The notes under the pieces are model-generated. The model worked only from the letters and a program-made list of their open reading frames with translations, was not told where the DNA came from and did not search any database. Shown here one piece after another: positions 46,718 to 58,261 of a stretch of 64,000 nt of DNA; position 1 is the stretch's first letter, and every line of letters starts with the position of its first letter. The stretch is from Isoetes taiwanensis (Eukaryota; Streptophyta; Lycopodiopsida; Isoetales; Isoetaceae): the NCBI GenBank assembly GCA_021234155.1, contig JAJEKV010000064.1, positions 496,001 to 560,000 of the forward strand, given 5' to 3'. The translations under genes were made by a program, and so were the position numbers.

Positions 46718-48000
46718 TCATGTCTTCCAGCCCGTAGGAGGTTTGAAGATATCCTCTAAAGCAGTAGTCCATGCGGTTTCTATAGCACGTGCCACTGGCA
46801 AACCTTTCCATCCTACATGGCCTGCATCTTCCAGGACACGTGCCTTCCCCCAAGGGTTGTGCAACAAGTGATTTGCTGCCAATATACATTTCATGGTTGC
46901 TCGTTCCTCATAATTTTCAATTTGCTCAACCTTTTCCCAAAGTTCGAGAACAAAGCAGATAGAGGCGATAATCGGTCCCCAACCCTATGTACTTGCGGCT
47001 TGTGTTGGTTTGTATTACCTCACGGGTGCAAAGTGAGAACTCTATCTCTTAGTTTCTTAATAGTCTTTTGTGTTTCAGTCCATTCATCTACAAAGCAAAT
47101 AAAGATCACTTAATTATGTATACACACTCATAATTGTACCAATAAGAAAGACGAAAGAATAGAGTACTCAAGTGCAATGAACAAAAACTTTGATACATAT
47201 ATTCATAACATTTGAATTTGTACATCGAGTCAAAGTCTGTACCAACAATGGGCCAGTCGAGGGCCAATAACATGATGGCGATTTCTCCATTCCTTGCTCA
47301 GTATATTGACTAAATTTAGGCGTGAGCACCCAAGTTCTTTGCCATAGTTTGCCAAAAAAATCTGTTCCACCTTTCGACGATATGCCATCTGGCGCATTAG
47401 TCATTGGATGCTCTTTCACATAAACTATACCATCTTGACCATTTTGAATCCATTAAGCCATGGAATGAGCTCCATGACAAGCAATCATCACCGGCTAATA
47501 TCGGTGTCCAAGAGAAAGGACATATGTAGCTTCCTCTGATTCAAAGTGGATTTGTATCTTTAGGTAAATCGTCGTCGAACCTTGTATGTCCATAGTACTC
47601 TGGGTACTCTTTCCATACCACGACTAATGGTTTCACAAACAACCCCTTTTGAGGTTCGGTAGGGTGTTTGTGTGGCGAGAATCCAACACTTTGCTCACGG
47701 CTGTAAACAAACTTCACTTTATGGAAAAAACATCACAAATATGTTCCACAATTGGTTGAAGATTTTTAGAAGTGAGTGAAGACCGGATGGCAACATCAAA
47801 CCCTTCTCTTACAAATGCTGCTAACAATGATGCTAACCCCGGCTGCGAGTAAAAAACACATTTCCTATATTAAATTGAAGCTCATCTTTCTGGATCTGTT
47901 GGTATCTTGAGTTAATATTTTCATTCTTGTGCACTCTCTTGCCCAACACGAAATTTAAGTCAAAGATAACGAGCTTTCTCCACTGAATTAGATGATTCAC
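46718..48000 (-). CDS. Hypothetical transposon protein, C-terminal part (frames broken)
   Basis: Minus-strand blocks: KVKFVYSREQSVGFSPHKHP and PLVVVWKEYPEYYGHTRFDD (47710-47570); IVYVKEHPMTNAPDGISSKG and DFFGKLWQRTWVLTPKFSQY (47430-47290); ENYEERATMKCILAANHLLH; NPWGKARVLEDAGHVGWKGL; ending LEDIFKPPTGWKT at TGA (46718-46720). The last block is conserved in the 60-kb copy (63993-63780). No family recognised. Stops and frameshifts occur between blocks, some of which may be unspliced introns or base errors. Confidence 0.4.
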
Positions 48001-48200
48001 TGTCGGCAAAAGAAAACACTTGAGATTCACAATTTATAATTACATTTCGGACACACAATTGAGAAAACACATTGATAATTACACGATTGTTATTTGCACG
48101 TGTAAGTGAGACAAATAAATTAATTTTTTCATTACTTATTGAGTACAAAGCTCGGAGCATGGCTCATACAAAGCTGTAATTTACAAACAAGTCAAAGGGA

Positions 48201-50160
48201 CTATCTACCCCAGTGTAGGAACAACTCGCTTATATATTCATCTAGCCTTCTACAATTAATGCCTCCATTAGATGATCCCTCCGTGACTTGGCATAGGCAT
48301 CGATGAACCAACTGGGTGTCATCATGGTGCACAAGTATTAGAGGACTATACCAACAAATAACTAATAGGAAAATAACATGTTCTACTTACAAAAATGGAG
48401 CTTGGCTTGCATCAACCACGGCATCTATGAATTTGTGCATGTAAGCCACAATGTACATGCAAGGGTTCTTTGGTACTAGTTTACGGCATTTTAGGACGAG
48501 AACACGGGAGCATCAAAGTTCTTCCTACCATGGTTTAAAAATTGTTGGATCCGAGCATCATGTTATTGATCACAAGCTTATGAAACCTGCAAAATTGCAA
48601 TGTGAGAATAAATCAAGCATAAGAAATTGCAATATGAGAATAATCAAATCATAAAAAGCAAAAGCGAAACTCATACTTATACGGACCACTTTAGCATCGG
48701 GTACATAGCCTTTGGCGGGAGAGGATCTGTATACTTGGGCTAGCTATACATGGAAAAGAGCTTTTAGTTGGACCAGCAAGCACAAGTATTGCCAATGCCA
48801 CATTTGGGCCTTGCGAGAATGGAACAAATATGTATTGGCATCTTGCAATCAAAATGCCTTCCGCCCTTCCTTTATGTTAGTGTTACGTGCATCTCCCCCC
48901 CCCGTTCTTGAGGGAATTCACAAAATTCTGGAAGGTGTCCTATCGAACCGTAAAAACTTGTGTTTCCAATCAGATGGAAGATCTGCTACAAAGGTACACG
49001 CACACAAATCCAGTTACATATTAATACATAAGATGAGTGACTTAGGGAATGAAATAACATAAATATGTTGAAATGCTAGCCTACCTCCCATAGACATCTA
49101 CCATCTTAGAGGTCAAGTCCAGACTTCCAGCCAGAACTTCGTCAACATCACTTTGAAAGATAGAGGGTGCGGGGCTTAGGAGGACAGTCCCTATAAGGAG
49201 TGAATGGAACCAACCTTTTTGTCGGTTCACTAAAAGCGTACAAAGGAAACAACAAAGCATTAGCAAAAGAATATATCTATTGTAATCAATTGTATATTAC
49301 TCACCTTGTAAATTCATCACACCTTGACATCTTAGAGGACTGCTGCACCTTATTTGTTATCACATCAATATTTGCTTGTAGATCCTCTTCCTCTTAGGTT
49401 CCACTTCGGAAGGATCGGGATCGGCTTCCTTCCGCGACTTTGTGATGCGTGTCCTATGTACAAAAAAAATGTGGTTAATTACCATAAATCTGAGATGTTT
49501 AACAAAATTAGTTCATCTTGGACATACCTCTTTCTAGGTGGTGGTGGCACTTTTTTGCCTGGAGATTTTCTTTTCGGAGGACATTTTTTTGTTGCTGGAG
49601 ATTTTGCCTGTTTTTTTCCTTTTGGAGTGCCATCACCAGCATTCTTTTGCCTCCTCTTTGGAGTGGACTCAACTACCAACTCAGCTTCCTCTTCCCTGGT
49701 ATCTCCTGGGTTAAAATCTGGATCTGTGTCCTTTGTAGCTTCTTACGTAGCGGGTCCAGGCGGGGACTACCAGATGATCTTTGAGGCAGGCTTGAATCTT
49801 TCTTAGCTTCTCCAATTACTAATTTAGCACTTGGTGATGAAAGAGTTTCTGTTGCAGCAGTCATTGAAGGCTCTGCACCTGCAACTGCTTTAGCTTTCTC
49901 AAGTGCCATCCTCTCAATTTCCTCAACTTCACTTTGCCATGTTCGAGGAGGCACTGTTGCAGATGGTTCTATTACTGGCACTGTAAATGTCATTGGTGAT
50001 CTGGGCTGGAAGGTTGAGGGTCTCTGGTGATTCGGTGCGCTTATTATGCTCGGTAAAATCGTAAAGAGAGTCGATCTCAGATGGCTCAAGAACATCACCA
50101 TTAAAAGGCATACGGGATAGGAACAACCTCATCTGCAAACAAACAAATGATCTAAATTTC
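48201..50160 (-). CDS. Hypothetical multi-exon transposon protein, Lys/Pro-rich (frames broken)
   Basis: Minus-strand blocks: MRLFLSRMPFNGDVLEPSEI (about 50129); PMTFTVPVIEPSATVPPRTW, VEEIERMALEKAKAVAGAEP (49990-49870); VVESTPKRRQKNAGDGTPKG and KKCPPKRKSPGKKVPPPPRK (49680-49530), an NLS-like basic stretch; IFQSDVDEVLAGSLDLTSKM with VDVYGR (49160-49085); DLPSDWKHKF (about 48985); NPCMYIVAYMHKFIDAVVDA (about 48450); and LVHRCLCQVTEGSSNGGINC ending ISELFLHWGR at TAG (48201-48203). GT/AG borders are seen at several block ends. The basic region suggests a nuclear protein. The family is not recognised. Confidence 0.4.
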
Positions 50161-50934
50161 AATAGACATAAAAGAACATGAAAACGGAACTAATGAGAAA
50201 TATCTGGTACATTCTGCCAAGCATGTACATTTCATGTACATAAAATGTACCAAATGTACGTAACTACATTTAACTATAGCCAAATGTACATGTGCATGTT
50301 CCTCAATGTACATAGAGGTACCTCAATGTACCCAGATGTACCCAGATGTACCCAGGTATCCAGTTAGGGAATGTAGATCTATGCCCAAAAAAAAGCACAT
50401 ATATGTAAAAAAATGCACATACTTATGAATCCATCTACAGATGCACTCTAAAGATAAATGCATATACATCTATTTGCAGATGTAGACTCCATTAGAGACA
50501 TGTACAACTGATACAACTGCAGTCCAAGCTCAAAAATAAAAGCATCAATAAACAAGCAAATATATGCCTATGTACCTCTGTTTACAGATGTACACTAAAA
50601 GTTATACATGTACAAGGAATAGCAATGCACTGAAAGCCATACATGTAGAACTATGCAGATTACAATAACAAATATGAATGAAGAGAAATATAAGTTTAAA
50701 TTAGTTGAGAGCAATGCATACCTTTCCTGGCCGGGGAAACCAAGCTGAATTGAATGCCCTCATCCCGGATGCAACCTTTTATGCAATTACGTCTTTCATG
50801 GACCAGATAACACAAGCGAAAGAGGCAATAAGCATCTCTGCATGGAGCTAGCAACAACAAACCCGTTTTGCCAAAGCCTTGGCCACAAAATTACATGAAC
50901 CCAATGTGATGAATCGCTCTATAGAAGTAGCTCC

Positions 50935-51927
50935 CTACGGGGTAGGGCCTCGGGTCTTGAGAACAATAGGTCCTGCTCTCCCCATGAAATCCAAAATCTG
51001 TGAATGCCTTTGCTGAACCAATTCAATGCAATTAAGTTTTTCCTTTGCTTGTTCAATTGAGATTTCATGCCTTTCAATGTCTTTAGTTGCTTCATGCAAA
51101 CCAATTTCTAGCTTAGAAGAGTCTTTGTTCTTTATCATGTCTACTCATAACCAAGTCTTCCAACTTGTACTTCAACACTCGAACATAACTTGATTTCCAG
51201 CGGGATCATGGGACAATTTGTCAAATTCTGTTTTGTCTCATCTATTTTTACGGCGGTCATTGCGCATCTTGGATAGCATATCCTTTCTACCCTCAATCCG
51301 GTGATGACCTTCAATGCATCCCTCCTTTTTTCTTCCGGTGCTTCTACTTCATTCAATAGGTTAGTTTTCTCCTCCAACCCATGCTTAAGTAATCGCTTTA
51401 TTGTGTCAACATCGATCTAGAATAATCCGGGGCTCTAATATTCTGCTGCGCAATCACGATGTCTGTTTGATAGTTGAGGATTTACCTGTTGTAGGGTCCT
51501 CTGTAACGTCTGAAATGAGGGTTTTGGCAAGATCTTTGGCGGTCCTAGCCACGTCCATCCAATCAACAAGCCGTCCCTTCAAGTGAAGAGCAAATGCTCT
51601 GGTAAAATAGGTTGAAATATAATGGTTTGTAACCTGTTTCTTGCCATAAACCAATTCATAATATTTAAAAACTTTCCATGCGTTCTGGATTCTCCCTTCC
51701 TTGAATCCTCGTCTGTTTTTTGGAGCTTCACCCCATACCTCGTTCATAACCATCTCTAGGTTGGGTATGTGGGCCTCTGCATGTTTATCACGGAGGTCTT
51801 TGGCTTGGATCACCTCAGAACCCAAACGTAAACTCCTTGGAGGTAAAATTCCACTGTCGGAAGCACTGGCATCTTGCTTGGGCTGTGGTGATGAGCAAGC
51901 ACTCATCTGGGGGCGTTTTGGGGCCAT
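50935..51927 (-). CDS. Hypothetical coiled-coil transposon protein
   Basis: Exon 1 (51927-51486) starts MAPKRPQMSACSSPQPKQDA and runs LEMVMNEVWGEAPKNRRGFK, AWKVFKYYELVYGKKQVTNH, VARTAKDLAKTLISDVTEDP to a GT donor (51485). Exon 2 (about 51417-51300) DVDTIKRLLKHGLEEKTNLL, EAPEEKRRDALKVI. Exon 3 (about 51138-50935) DSSKLEIGLHEATKDIERHE, SIEQAKEKLNCIELVQQRHS, ending KTRGPTP, stop. Exons 2-3 look coiled-coil. The gene starts ~230 bp inside the right TIR and points inward. It may be the 5' part of the same transcription unit as the downstream minus-strand blocks. Unknown function. Confidence 0.5.
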
Positions 51928-52159
51928 AGCTAGATGAAGAATTCGTGATCGGAATTCAAGCAGAGAAGGCAGGGGCGGGATAGTGAACGAGAGGCAAACC
52001 AAGAAAGAATTTGGGAAAGAATTTCAAAATCCGATAATTGCGGGTTCGTAGTAGTGGATAGCCATTAATCATGGCGCTTACTAGCTGGTCATGATGATGA
52101 TTATTCCAAAATGTGCATTCGGTACATATGTATATGTACAAAAAGGGCTACATTTATAG

Positions 52160-52181
52160 ACACCCTTTCATGCTTTTACCC
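52160..52181 (-). repeat. Right 22-bp TIR of TAGA element
   Basis: Exact reverse complement of 42908-42929, followed by TAGA and then the AATCTGATCATATTGG tail of the host repeat. Confidence 0.95.
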
Positions 52182-52690
52182 TAGAATCTGATCATATTGG
52201 CTCCAATTGCGACGGAACGGTGCTAAAGCACCACTCAATAAAAAGCTCTCGATGAGAGGAATCCAAAGGCCTGAGCCACACCTTCATCCGACCTGTCTAC
52301 TGCAAGTTTGCCTTTGAAGGCGATTAAAAAAAAAAAGAAGCTTCATGGAAAGTCCACTCATAAATGCTTTGCCACCTCACTAACTTTTTATTAATGAGAG
52401 TGCTACCTCACCTCTTAAAAAAAAAAGAAAACAAGCAATTTAATATAAAAACTTAATGGCTAGGCTTTATCCTCACCTTTTAATCTAACATTAGGATATG
52501 CTACAACAACTCTATTTTTTGGCACCTTACTTGCACCTTCCTCACGAAATCAAGGACTAGGATTTTTCCTCCCCTTTTGATCCAATGGCTACAGCTTTGC
52601 CACCTCGCCGCTTTTACAATAAATGGCCTAGATCCATTTGAGTATATAGACAATCTATATGATGGGGGTACATCCAAGTAATTTTATATA
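52182..52690. mobile_element. Conserved tail of the AGATTC family, unit C (displaced)
   Basis: Continuation of unit C after the TAGA element: TAGAATCTGATCATATTGGC to ACATCCAAGTAATTTTATA, homologous to 28902-29415 and 34227-34783. Confidence 0.8.
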
Positions 52691-54743
52691 TACAAGAAAT
52701 TTATCGCGGCGTTCTCTTTATCGAGTTTGTGCTAGTTGAAAATGATATAAACGTCCAACTTGCTGTCCATTTGTCAAACTTGCTGTTCATTCGAAATTGT
52801 TGTCAAGAAGGTGTCGAATGCGTGCAAAACTTAATATTTAAAACATGAAAGGGAACTTCGGCGTACAATGAAACAACAACATAATATCACATACCTATAC
52901 TGCTCCAACATATCAACATTGCCAACATCTTTGTCTAGTTTAGTTATGTTGTCAAATCTGAATTTTCAATGAATTGGTTCAAACAACTTTGGTACATCAT
53001 ATGATGAGAAGTGTCTATTAAATATGCATCATATCTTTGTGCTTTCTAGCACACAATACACAAAAGATTTTCCTTATGCCAGACCGAACAAAAATCATCC
53101 TCATGCTAGTTTTGCTAACAGGCACCGCTACATTATTTAGACAATTACTTGATCTTCTTGTCTTAAATACATGTATGGGGCACAAAGTTATTTATTAATC
53201 CGTAGCAACAATCAGAATTGGACCTTTTGGAGCACGGTATTATATTTGTTCTTATGTTGATCAACCATATACTTTGTGCAATATACTCCAATTACTCAGT
53301 TGAATGGTATACGAGCATTCACAACATACACATGTTGTAGCACATGAGCTTAGTTTATGGACCCAACTGGCGAAGCTTAGTTTATTAACAAAAAACTCAG
53401 GCGCCAAATCCGTATATGCCATTTTTCCTCTTTGCAATGCATCTAGCCACGCCAAATATGGAGAACTATTTTTCTAATGGCCATGCCAAATATGGCCATG
53501 CCAAATATGGACAACTATTTTTCTATCAAAAAATGCTGGAAAACTTTGTCCAAAATGCCATTATAGAAGAACATTTTAGCATATATGCAATCTTACATGT
53601 CGATTTCTCATTTGCTCTGGTGTCGATAGGTTTCAAAATTTATAGCATGTGTAAGTTAGGGCCTGGTAGGGTGCGACTCTTCTTTCTTCCATCAGCTCTT
53701 TTCGTGTGCAGTATTGCAGTCCTTAGTAGCCCTGACCGGATTTTTCCTTTTCGAATTTTCACCGGATTTGTTGCTCTTTAATCTTCCCTATGGCCAGATC
53801 GACCATATCTGGAGATTTGATTTGATCTTAACTTCGTCAAATTTTGTCCTCTATAATGGCATTTTGGACAAAGTTTTCCAGCATTTTTTGATAGAAAAAT
53901 AGTTGTCCATATTTGGCATGGCCATATTTGGCATGGCCATTAGAAAAATAGTTCTCCATATTTGGCGTGGCTAGATGCATTGCAAAGAGGAAAAATGGCA
54001 TATACGGATTTGGCGCCTGAGTTTTTTGTTAATAAACTAAGCTTCGCCAGTTGGGTCCATAAACTAAGCTCATGTGCTACAACATGTGTATGTTGTGAAT
54101 GCTCGTATACCATTCAACTGAGTAATTGGAGTATATTGCACAAAGTATATGGTTGATCAACATAAGAACAAATATAATACCGTGCTCCAAAAGGTCCAAT
54201 TCTGATTGTTGCTACGGATTAATAAATAACTTTGTGCCCCATACATGTATTTAAGACAAGAAGATCAAGTAATTGTCTAAATAATGTAGCGGTGCCTGTT
54301 AGCAAAACTAGCATGAGGATGATTTTTGTTCGGTCTGGCATAAGGAAAATCTTTTGTGTATTGTGTGCTAGAAAGCACAAAGATATGATGCATATTTAAT
54401 AGACACTTCTCATCATATGATGTACCAGTGTTTGAACCAATTCATTGGAAAATTCAGATTTGACAACATAACTAAACTAGACAGCATGTTGGCAATGTTG
54501 ATATGTTGGAGCAGTATAGGTATGTGATATTATATTGTTGTTTCATTGTACGCCGAAGTTCCCTTTCATGTTTTAAATATTAAGTTTTGCACGCATTCGA
54601 CACCTTCTTGACAACAATTTCGAATGAACAGCAAGTTTGACAAATGGACAGCAAGTTGGACGTTTATATCATTTTCAACTAGCACAAACTCGATAAAGAG
54701 AAATGTTCGCGGCGGCCTTGGCCGCCGCGATAAATTTCTTGTA
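52691..54743. mobile_element. 2.05-kb foldback element
   Basis: Left arm (52691-53566) is the near-perfect reverse complement of the right arm (53852-54743); the ~285-bp loop is unique within the element. Ends: TACAAGAAATTTATCGCGGC / GCCGCGATAAATTTCTTGTA, CACTA-like without the CACTA pentamer. The right end keeps a perfect 22-bp GC palindrome (54708-54729); at the left end the palindrome is half deleted (CGCGGCGTTCTC). Unit B's start (TTTTATATATATTATGATAT, 29405-29430) is the matching site without the element. The arms carry identical open frames on opposite strands (53261-53455 minus, 53962-54156 plus) that are not genes. Confidence 0.8.
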
Positions 54744-54762
54744 TATATTATTATGATATTAT

Positions 54763-55990
54763 GTTGCCACACATCCTCCTGCGCCATCGTGAAGCAGTAT
54801 ATGACTCGTTCAATTGGGCTTACTGTCATACGTATTTGCGGTCCCCGTGCTCTTGCGAAGTCCCACGCAGCACGGGTCATCCCAATATTTCTAAGGTACT
54901 GTGCGGCAGCCCCAAGCAGTTCAGGATGCACGGGCATTGACCAATCCTCCGCATTTGTGAAAGGGTCATGTCCAGTGTGTTCTGTGCTCACGTATATTCG
55001 TGCACCACTCGATGTAGCACAATTTCCATCTACTTTCACTGTCTGCAGACGAAACAAGCATCCTCTGCAGTGCGACCGTCTGATCTGCCTATCCCCCCGG
55101 GTCCCTCTCCTGCGCGGTTGCCTCCATCGGTGGCAGGCGTAGTCATCCACAACCTCACCCGTTGCAGCCCGGACACGTTGGTGCGAATGGACCAAACGGA
55201 CACGATAAGTGGTTTGAAGCTCAACCACCCTTTGCTCGAGGCGGTCCATGGTGGTCTCCTCAGAGTAATTGAAGTCGCTGTCCTTCATGGTGCGGCCACT
55301 TTTGCACGTGCACACTTCCATGCGCGCCGTTATGTATTCCTGCGGGACGCCATGGCCAGAGTGAGCCGACTTCCCATTCCTCACGAAATCTTTTGAGGCG
55401 TGGCGTTGGGGGGACCGATGGATGCTTCCATTCAGGTGGGCCATGGCAACTAGGCTCCCAAAACTCCGCGTAAAGGGACTAACTTGTGAGGCCCCTTTGT
55501 TAGGCGCTGTACAACCAACCGCCGGAGTCATCGTCAGCTGCAAGCTCGTCACAATATCACGACCCTCTACCGGTGCATCGGGCGAACATGGTTCTCGGCG
55601 GCGCCCTCCCGCTTCTCTAGGGGATCGGGGGATGTAGCGGGGATCGGCGGCCTTACGGCGGTGGGGAACATAGTGTTGTTCTTTGTAGGCACAACCTCAT
55701 CAACCCATACACATTTCGTTGAGTGCATAACCACCCTCGGGAGCAAGACAAAGCCATTGAACTGGTCCGGGTAGAGATCGCCGGTTCATGTACAAGTTCT
55801 TGGGGATCTTGGGTGAATGCGTGTGAAGTGGTATAGCCGGACGGGTTCCTCCCATCACCCACATTTTCTCCGGTTTCCTCCTCCGAGCATTGTGTCGCCC
55901 CTCCACGGTGTCATGAAGGTCATACTCACTATCATTTTCATCACGAAATCGGTATCGAGTGAGTCGTCGGTGTCTACCTCGCCATTGTCG
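54763..55990 (-). pseudogene. Truncated copy of the unknown transposon gene, unit D
   Basis: Clean from 54763 to about 55360 (readable up to the exon cut at EDVWQ), then dense indels to 55990. In the clean part it matches unit B. It is interrupted in exactly the region that is clean in unit C, and the reverse. Confidence 0.7.
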
Positions 55991-56199
55991 TGCACTCTAC
56001 TTGGAAGACAAATATAAACTATTGCAGCCGCAACACGGTACTCAAGCGTCGTTGCGGCACAAATCTTTGACCGGTCGCTGTTTCAATGAACACCGCAAGG
56101 CAAAATGTGAATACATGCGTGCTCACTATTGACAAGCGTATGGTCAATATTGAACATGCAAAAAAGGAGATGAGAGAGAAAGAGTGCACCTGCTCTAGC

Positions 56200-56820
56200 A
56201 CCTGCGCCTTCCCAAAACAAAAGTGTGGGTAGAAGAATACAGCCCATAAGTAACCCTTTGCCTCATGAGAAGGATTAAGCCAAAGCGAATCTTTCTCTGG
56301 GCGAAGATCTTGGCGTGCATGAGGTAATATGCCGTAGCAGATCCGCCAATGGGTTCGCCCCGGCGAACCCGGTCAACCACAAATGCAGACCACAATAAAT
56401 GCAGCCCACCTGCCGGTCCGGTTCGCCTCGCCATGCTGCCCTTGCCATTAGGTTCGATCGGCCGAACCCGCATAATAAATACAAATACCAGGCAGCCCTC
56501 CTGCGTTTGCCGATCGCCTCGCCATGCAGGCCCCGCCATGGTTCCGGCAAAACCCGCAGGCCCGCACAAATGTCTTCCATGCCATCGGCCCCCGCCAGCC
56601 AACCGCATTTCAACCCCGTTCGGGGTCATGGCGAACCGGGTAGCAATCGCCACCAAAGCATGACGCCCCTGCCCGCCAATTGTGGGTTCTGGGCGAATCC
56701 GGCCGGTTCGCCAGGCGAATTTTAGGGTTCGCTGGGGGAACCCGCTGGTAGTTCGAGTCAGTTTCGAGCCGCATCGAAGCACCGCAGTAAATCGCGCTTA
56801 CCCCGTGGTGTTTGTAGAAC
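56200..56820. repeat. Right-terminal-repeat region, unit D
   Basis: Scrambled copy of 30850-31515 with many short indels, ending near TCAGTTTCGAGCCGCATCGA. Confidence 0.65.
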
Positions 56821-57447
56821 CCGCGAAATAGTTATAGCCGAAAGCAAGATGTTCATAATGATGGGCTAAGAATTTTACTGCCCTGGAATGGAGCCAAACT
56901 GCTTCGATGCATATATGCAGGTGGACTGCTAAATTTGCCAGGCAAGAGCGCACAAATTTGCCAGAGTCGAGAGCTCACTTAGATCGATTCTGACTGTCTT
57001 CCAATCTCGGCTTTTTAGATTGTTACAGAATGGAAGAATCCTGCACAAAGATTGTGTGGGCGTGTGTCCGGGACATGAATTTCCCATGGAAACTACCAGA
57101 TCAATCAAATTTGAAGATTTTGTGCCGGATTTGAACTTATAAGAATGCTAAAACGGGAGCTAAAGCTAGTCAAAAGCAACATCTTGGGGAAAATGGAAAG
57201 CTTTGAGCAATTTGCCTGGGAAAACGATGCCAAACTCGAAGGATTTCTGTACTCTGAAAAGTTTAGCTCTTTTTCATGATGTGGGCGATGGATTTGCTCG
57301 CTGGAATAAGCTAGCTTCATGCTTATTAAACTTCATGCTTCATGCTTATGGGACCTCAGACTCCATAGCTAAGGACGTGCATCACTAGAACTTCACCACG
57401 CAGGGCTTCTCCAAACAAAAATGGGTTATAGCCGTGTGCGTGCTTTA

Positions 57448-58052
57448 CAGGGAATAAATTACTAATCGCATATTTCTTATTAGCCAGAATGACTTTAGCT
57501 ATACTTGCTCGACATTAATCCCAAAACTTTCTGTAGTTTAGCTAAACTATACACATTTTTCCTCTCATACTTTCTAGTGTTTAGCTAAACTAACCCAAAT
57601 ATCATCCAAAACATTTCTCTGATGTGGCTAACGAAAAATATTAAGCCAAATTACTATACTTTTTTTTAATTGTTTCCACTTATTTTAGTCATTTTCTATT
57701 TGAAAACATTCTAAAATAATGCTAACTAGCAAGTCTAGGCCACAAGTTAGTTTATAATGCTAGAAACTAAACTACTAATCATATATTTCTTATAAACTAG
57801 AATGATGTTAGCTAAACTAGCCCGAAATTCATTCTAAAATTTTTACGTGGTTTAGCTAAACAATACAAAATTTGACTCTTTTACTTTCTAGCATTTGGCT
57901 AAAGAGCTCTAGGATTGGTGCAAACCCAAAAAAGTTAAGCTAAAATTGTTAAAATTTTCCACATTTTTTTCATTTACTTTAGCTTGAGTTCTTTTTTGAA
58001 AATGTGCTAAAAATCGCCAAATAGCTAAGTTTAGCCCTTAAATTATTCCATG
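57448..58052. mobile_element. hAT-like MITE, unit D
   Basis: Copy of 40307-40909 at the same site with the same GTGCTTTA duplication (57440-57447, 58053-58060). A few indels at CTG/CAG words. Confidence 0.88.
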
Positions 58053-58261
58053 GTGCTTTAAGCCGAGGAAAAGGGCCGCTGAAAAATTCTCATAATTCTA
58101 AAAACACACAAAGTTGAACTTTCACTCTAATTCCATGCTGGAAAGATAGATATTGATAATTACAAAAAGGCAGGTAGTATGTAGGGCCTATACGAGTTGA
58201 ATGTATCTATTCTGAGGATTATAGGCAGATTGAACAAAGCCAGCCACGCAAAATACCCAAT

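Larger units (their letters stand above)
42908..52181. mobile_element. Complete 9.27-kb DNA transposon, TAGA target duplication
   Basis: Termini are perfect 22-bp inverted repeats (42908-42929 and 52160-52181) beginning GGGTAAAAGCATGAAAGGGT. It is flanked by TAGA on both sides (42904-42907, 52182-52185). Units A and B show the unoccupied site CGTAGAATCTG once. It contains a plus-strand multi-exon gene (43226-46323) and convergent minus-strand genes (46718-51927). Subterminal and intronic TGTACAT words are abundant. The GGG...CCC ends suggest PIF/Harbinger, but the TSD is not TWA and the protein motifs differ, so the superfamily is left open. Confidence 0.92.

Noticed and set aside
42908-52181. 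PIF/Harbinger assignment from GGG...CCC ends
   Set aside because: Target duplication is TAGA, not TWA, and no Harbinger DDE or Myb-like partner is seen.
42908-52181. KDZ (Kyakuja/Dileera/Zisupton) assignment
   Set aside because: The YD-x-x-CQW-type motif expected for that group is not seen, and the duplication length differs.
53962-54156. Open frame MAWLDALQRGKMAYTD found three times
   Set aside because: Lies in the foldback arms and appears on both strands; no motif, explained by repeat copying.
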